This document shows, piece by piece, positions 43,067 to 46,440 of a DNA stretch of 46,440 nucleotides. The translations under genes and the position numbers were made by a program. Below the pieces are notes generated by a model. It was not told where the DNA came from, made no database searches, and saw only the letters and a program-made list of their open reading frames with translations. Position 1 is the stretch's first letter. Each line of letters begins with the position of its first letter. Origin of the DNA: Chara braunii (lineage: Eukaryota; Streptophyta; Charophyceae; Charales; Characeae); NCBI GenBank assembly GCA_003427395.1, contig BFEA01000241.1, positions 1,212,579-1,259,018 of the forward strand. The letters are read 5' to 3'.

Positions 43067-43093
43067 GGGTATCCGCCCTGGTTTTTACAAGTG
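43038..43093 (-). repeat. Palindrome-centred conserved block, copy 2
   Basis: GCGGATACCCTTG and CAAGGGTATCCGC form a perfect 26-bp palindrome at 43051-43076. Read on the minus strand, its flanks match copy 1 at 26712-26766. Arm bases that differ between the copies differ on both sides, keeping the pairing. The block lies in the ORF1 region of LINE copy A. Confidence 0.6.
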
Positions 43094-43430
43094 ACAGCGG
43101 GGCCAATGGTCCACACCTGTGTGTTCAAACGGCTACCTGTGTATGGACCAAGGTTGTCTAAGTAGGTAGGGTGAGTGGGCGCGCAAGTTCAAGGCGCGCG
43201 TGTGATTTCGCCTTTTTGATCGTGCCGCTGACGAAGACGTCCGGCTTGACCTCGCACCCTTGATTAGGCCAAGGGTTAGTAGGCTGACCCTTGGTCGCCC
43301 TACCTGACCGGCGGCGAGGTCTGTAGGTGGGGTGGTTCGCAGGGTGGCGTGGTTGCGCAGCGGCCATGCGCTTGTTTATGGGCGGGAATGAGCCTTTAAG
43401 CGTGTGTCGGCCTTGGTTACCGGACGGTAT

Positions 43431-43802
43431 CACTTCATATGGGATTCAGCGCCTACTGACCCGAAGCTGGGGCTTAGCCCTATAGGTTACGGTATCGGAC
43501 TATTACAGCGGAAGTACGGGGATCGAGGCCAGCGGGCAGCGGAGCGGAGCGGTGGAGTGTGGAATCCTTCCACCCGGCGGAACTATCCCTTTTGGTTTTT
43601 GTTGACGGCCCATCCGTGGGCCCGGTCGGGGGAACTGAGAGGGGTACGACGGCCTCCCTTCCCCAAAGCTCCGGTTTCCGACGTTCGTACTTTTATTTTT
43701 ATCGTTACTTTTATTTTTATTTCTCTTTAGTTATTTTTAGTTGTCGGTCCCATTTCTGGCGCGCGGCGACAACGCCGGTACCGGAGTTGTATGCAGGGAC
43801 CA
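43431..43802. other. Unassigned DNA right of the LINE
   Basis: It contains a T-rich ATTTTTATT stretch (about 43690-43740). I see no gene. Confidence 0.4.
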
Positions 43803-44925
43803 GCGGGGCATGGTTCAATTGATACGCCCATGAACTGTTGAGACACGGACTGAGGATTTCAACGGGCGTGCAAACCGGCGGGTGATTAGCCCACGAAGCA
43901 GAAGAGGCTTGGGTGGCATGGCCCCTCTGAGGGCGCACCATCCGCCGACCACAATCTGCTATGAGGGATTGGAGCGCGAGCGTGCCCGATGGGCCTCGAA
44001 AGATGGTGAATTGCGCCCTGGGCACGGTCGGCCAGGGGGCACCAAGGTGGAGGCCGCTGCAGCGGCTGATCACATGGACTCTGCTTTTGCCTCGGGCTGC
44101 ACAGTTTCCGTCCGAATAGTTGCTGCTATCCCCAAGATCTGCACCTGAGCCAGCTTCACCACGGCTCATACTGCTGATTAGCAGCAGGCCCCACACCCCT
44201 ATATTTTCTCTATGGCTGTTTTCACTTTTCATTTGTTTTATTATTTTTTTTCTTTTCTCTGGGACTGTAGCAGTGTTGGTCCCATAGCATTGGACAGAAC
44301 CAACTGGCCTAGCGCAGTGGATACACCACTGAACTGTCGAAATGCAGACCCTAGTTTGGGCCCCACGTGAGATAGATCAGTGAAACACCACAGCCCTGGA
44401 TTTTTCCTGAGAGGGAGCGGTACCACTTCGGTACCACTTCCCACAACACTGGCTGTATGAGCTAGACCGGCTGGTACACTCTGGAGTTGATGAAACACAG
44501 GCTTGAGTTAGAAGTGGACCGGCCCATGGGACAGACCAGGGGGCTCACCTCAAGTGATAAGCCAATGAACTGCTGATATGCAGATCCGGTTCCGGATCTG
44601 ACCTTACACAGCCTCATTGTGGGAACTCCTTTTTGTCCTTCGGGACATCAAAAAAAAAAAAAAAGGGGGGGTTGAGGCAACGAAGAGGAAGTTGACGTGG
44701 CCCATATATGATAAAAGCGAGGGGGCAGGTACCTGGCCAGGGCGTAGGACCGAGTGCACTGGCCGTTGCCCACAATCTGCTACGAGAAGATTGAGTGCGA
44801 GCATCCCCATTGGGACTAGGGTCGATGCTGGTTCCGAACCAGCATTGAAGACCCAGGGCCCTAGCTCACTTTATACATGTATGAACTATGGGAAAACAGA
44901 TTCAAGTCCGAATCCAGACACCCCC
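43803..44925. repeat. Array of tRNA-like units with repeated linkers
   Basis: Related words containing ATGAACT or TGAACTGTC/GTTGA occur at about 43803, 44309, 44540 and 44862. The second has a good A box (GGCCTAGCGCAGTGGATACA) and a degenerate B box (GTTTGGGCCCC). The third has CGGTTCCGGATCTG. A separate linker, CACAATCTGCTA followed by GAGCGCGAGCGTGCCC or GAGTGCGAGCATCCCC, occurs at 43949-43995 and 44770-44815. This looks like a decayed, duplicated SINE cluster. Confidence 0.5.
44635..44664 (+). repeat. U6-like 5' hairpin followed by poly(A)
   Basis: GTCCTTCGGGACATC (44635-44649) matches the 5' stem-loop of U6 snRNA with small deletions. It runs straight into 15 A. It could be a minimal U6-primed or template-switched retroposon, or a chance 15-mer. 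Confidence 0.4.
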
Positions 44926-45008
44926 AGATAAAGAGAGGGTAAATTCACCTATGTGTTGCCTGGCGCCAGCCAGTTCCACAGCAGTGCCTTGGACTGCCGC
45001 TCCACTAT

Positions 45009-45073
45009 GTGTCTTTCGTGACATCCGTTAAAATTGGAACGATGCAGGGAAGATTAGCATGGCCTTGCGCAAG
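45009..45073 (+). pseudogene. Truncated U6 snRNA copy
   Basis: 65 bases align without gaps, except for one short deletion, to the 5' two-thirds of U6. They include GACATCCGTTAAAATTGGAA and AAGATTAGCATGGCC then TTGCGCAAG. The ACAGAGA box reads GCAGGGA, so it could not pair normally with a 5' splice site. Similarity ends in the internal stem-loop. It is therefore a pseudogene, consistent with retroposition. No upstream promoter elements were identified. Confidence 0.85.
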
Positions 45074-46440
45074 CACTATTAGTATAAGGCCAGGGCCAGC
45101 CTTGGGTAGCAGTTCCGTGTTGATATCTCGAACTGTTATCAGACGAAGGGCTGTGAGGGGTGTGTTATACTCGGGAGGCAGAAGACGACGGGGACGACGG
45201 AGATTGTGGAAGTAGAGTAGTAGGAGAGAAGAAGTCATATCTCGCCCGTTCCTTGACGAAATCGGGCGAAGTAAAACTTGATATTGGGGTTTTGATGCAC
45301 TGCGAGTATGATGACGCAGTTAGATTTAGCAATAGGATAGTATTGTGGGCGCTCTATGGGTTGTGGACTGCGCGGAGGTGTCGGGAAGCGGAGTTGGCAG
45401 AGAATAAAAGTTCGCCCGTCGGCCATCTCTTGACCGTTTTGGGCAAACAAAGATGCTAAACGGGGGTTCTGGGGTGCTACGAGTCAGATGGCGGCTCTAG
45501 TTTCCACGTGGGAGTGATGATTTGGCACATATGAGACGTAGGGGCTCCGCGGTGTGAACGAGGGAGTAGTGGGATTCCCCTACGCGTCGCGAGATGAATC
45601 TTCCCGCGTTTCTGCGGAAGGTTCATTTTCATACAACTCGAGACGAGCACATCAGTACGGCCCGCAGCAACTAAGCTCACACCAGACCAAGAAACAGAGG
45701 GGTGTGAGAGGCAAGGAGTAGCCGGAGAGGAGGAGAGGCATTGCGAGAGCGATGGAGTAGACGGGGAAAGAGAGGGGGATGGTAGCGGCACCACGTACCT
45801 GATCGTGAGGAGGGTCGACGTATCTTCCCATGGTCTGGCAGGAGCTCATAGCCAGTTTGCACATCGTACTGCTGGGCGAGACCGTGCGGTTCTCCTTCGT
45901 GGGACAGGGTCTCGCTCCTTCCTGTAACGAGTTGCAGAAGGAAGACTGAAGGAACCTTCGTACACTTCNGAGGGAGGTTCATCCGGTTTTTGTGCAGTCT
46001 NTTGATAANAGGAGCGTGCCACTGTTGCAAGATTGGAGGCCTACCTGTTGGCCAGGCCGATGTGTGTTAGCGGGCGGCTTAATCCGACGTGGCAGATCTG
46101 GTGAATAGCGGATCAAGGCCGCCTGTCAGTGAGCTCGTTACCGTCCTCGAATCAGTGGCGGCCATCCTCCTCATCATGAGGTGTTCCTTGGAAGGCCCAT
46201 CTCTCCGTAGTTGGTGGGCGTGTTGATCGGGATAGTGCTGTCTGATGGCAATCCTGTTTGAAATAATAGTGTCTCTTCGCGTGTGATAGGGGAGGGTTCA
46301 TTCTCAGATTTAGCGTGTATAGACCCACCGCCTGGCCGAAGATCCATTCGTGGTTTGACGGGTAATGAGCACAGCGGCAGCCAACGGGCAAGCTTCCGCT
46401 AGGTGACATCGGGGTGTGCGCACAAGAGAGAAAGAAAGAG
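45074..46440. other. Unassigned DNA to the window end
   Basis: There is a small hairpin at about 45242-45269 (TCGCCCG / CGGGCGA). Ambiguous bases lie at 45969, 46001 and 46009. Overlapping minus-strand frames below 120 codons have no motif. No gene is supported. Confidence 0.45.

Larger units (their letters stand above)
35521..43430 (-). mobile_element. L1-type LINE, copy A (near full length, degenerate)
   Basis: On the minus strand, in order: ORF1-like region with a zinc knuckle (about 43.4-41.15 kb), APE-type endonuclease (40.4-39.65), RT (39.3-37.9), C-terminal region with zf-RVT finger (37.7-35.97), 3' UTR with the family's conserved block (CAATCTATTGGTGGGGAGCT, plus strand at 35598) and a poly(A) seen as T at 35521-35534. 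It is broken by several stops and frameshifts. No 5' boundary or target-site duplication could be fixed. Confidence 0.85.

Noticed and set aside
1-46440. CRISPR array or bacterial operon structure
   Set aside because: No regularly spaced repeats with unique spacers and no co-directional intact genes; all tandem repeats here are contiguous satellites or microsatellites.

Overview
The window is repeat-dominated eukaryotic nuclear DNA. I see no operons, no ribosome-binding sites and no CRISPR. It holds one degenerate Ty3/gypsy LTR retrotransposon, at least five fragments of one L1-type LINE family, small inverted-repeat (MITE-like) elements, tRNA- and U6-like retrosequences, and many microsatellites. 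The initiator-Met-type primer binding site and the L1-type LINE with a zf-RVT finger fit a large, repeat-rich genome of the green plant lineage (a streptophyte alga or early-diverging plant is my guess). I cannot name the species from sequence alone.

Layout. 1-2.57 kb: short tandem repeats, poly(A) tracts, a TTAA-flanked inverted-repeat element and an orphan LINE 3' tail. 2.57-15.26 kb: the Ty3/gypsy element. It has LTR bodies at 3.84-4.95 and 14.12-15.26 kb, a primer binding site, and gag, protease, RT, RNase H and integrase remnants. Two features are unexpected: a PHD-like zinc finger between RNase H and integrase, and an extra reading frame downstream of pol that overlaps the integrase stop by ATGA. 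The 3' side carries a rearranged internal duplication. 15.3-20.8 kb: unassigned DNA with a roughly 2-kb imperfect inverted repeat. 20.8-25.6 kb: microsatellite-rich DNA in which five short exons with GT-AG junctions and consistent phases can be chained into a candidate host gene. 25.8-28.9 kb: tRNA-like sequences and a tandem repeat. 28.9-43.4 kb: LINE territory, mostly minus strand, with a ~178-bp tandem array and two 105-bp MITEs. 43.7-45.1 kb: tRNA-like units and a truncated U6 snRNA copy. 45.1-46.4 kb: unassigned.

Two cautions. At 35400-35437 there is a back-to-back pair of Tn5 mosaic ends identical to the Nextera mate-pair junction adapter. It is almost certainly an assembly artefact, so the order of DNA left and right of it should not be trusted. 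Ambiguous bases occur at 14506, 45969, 46001 and 46009. Nearly all retroelement frames contain stops or frameshifts, so I describe them as relics.
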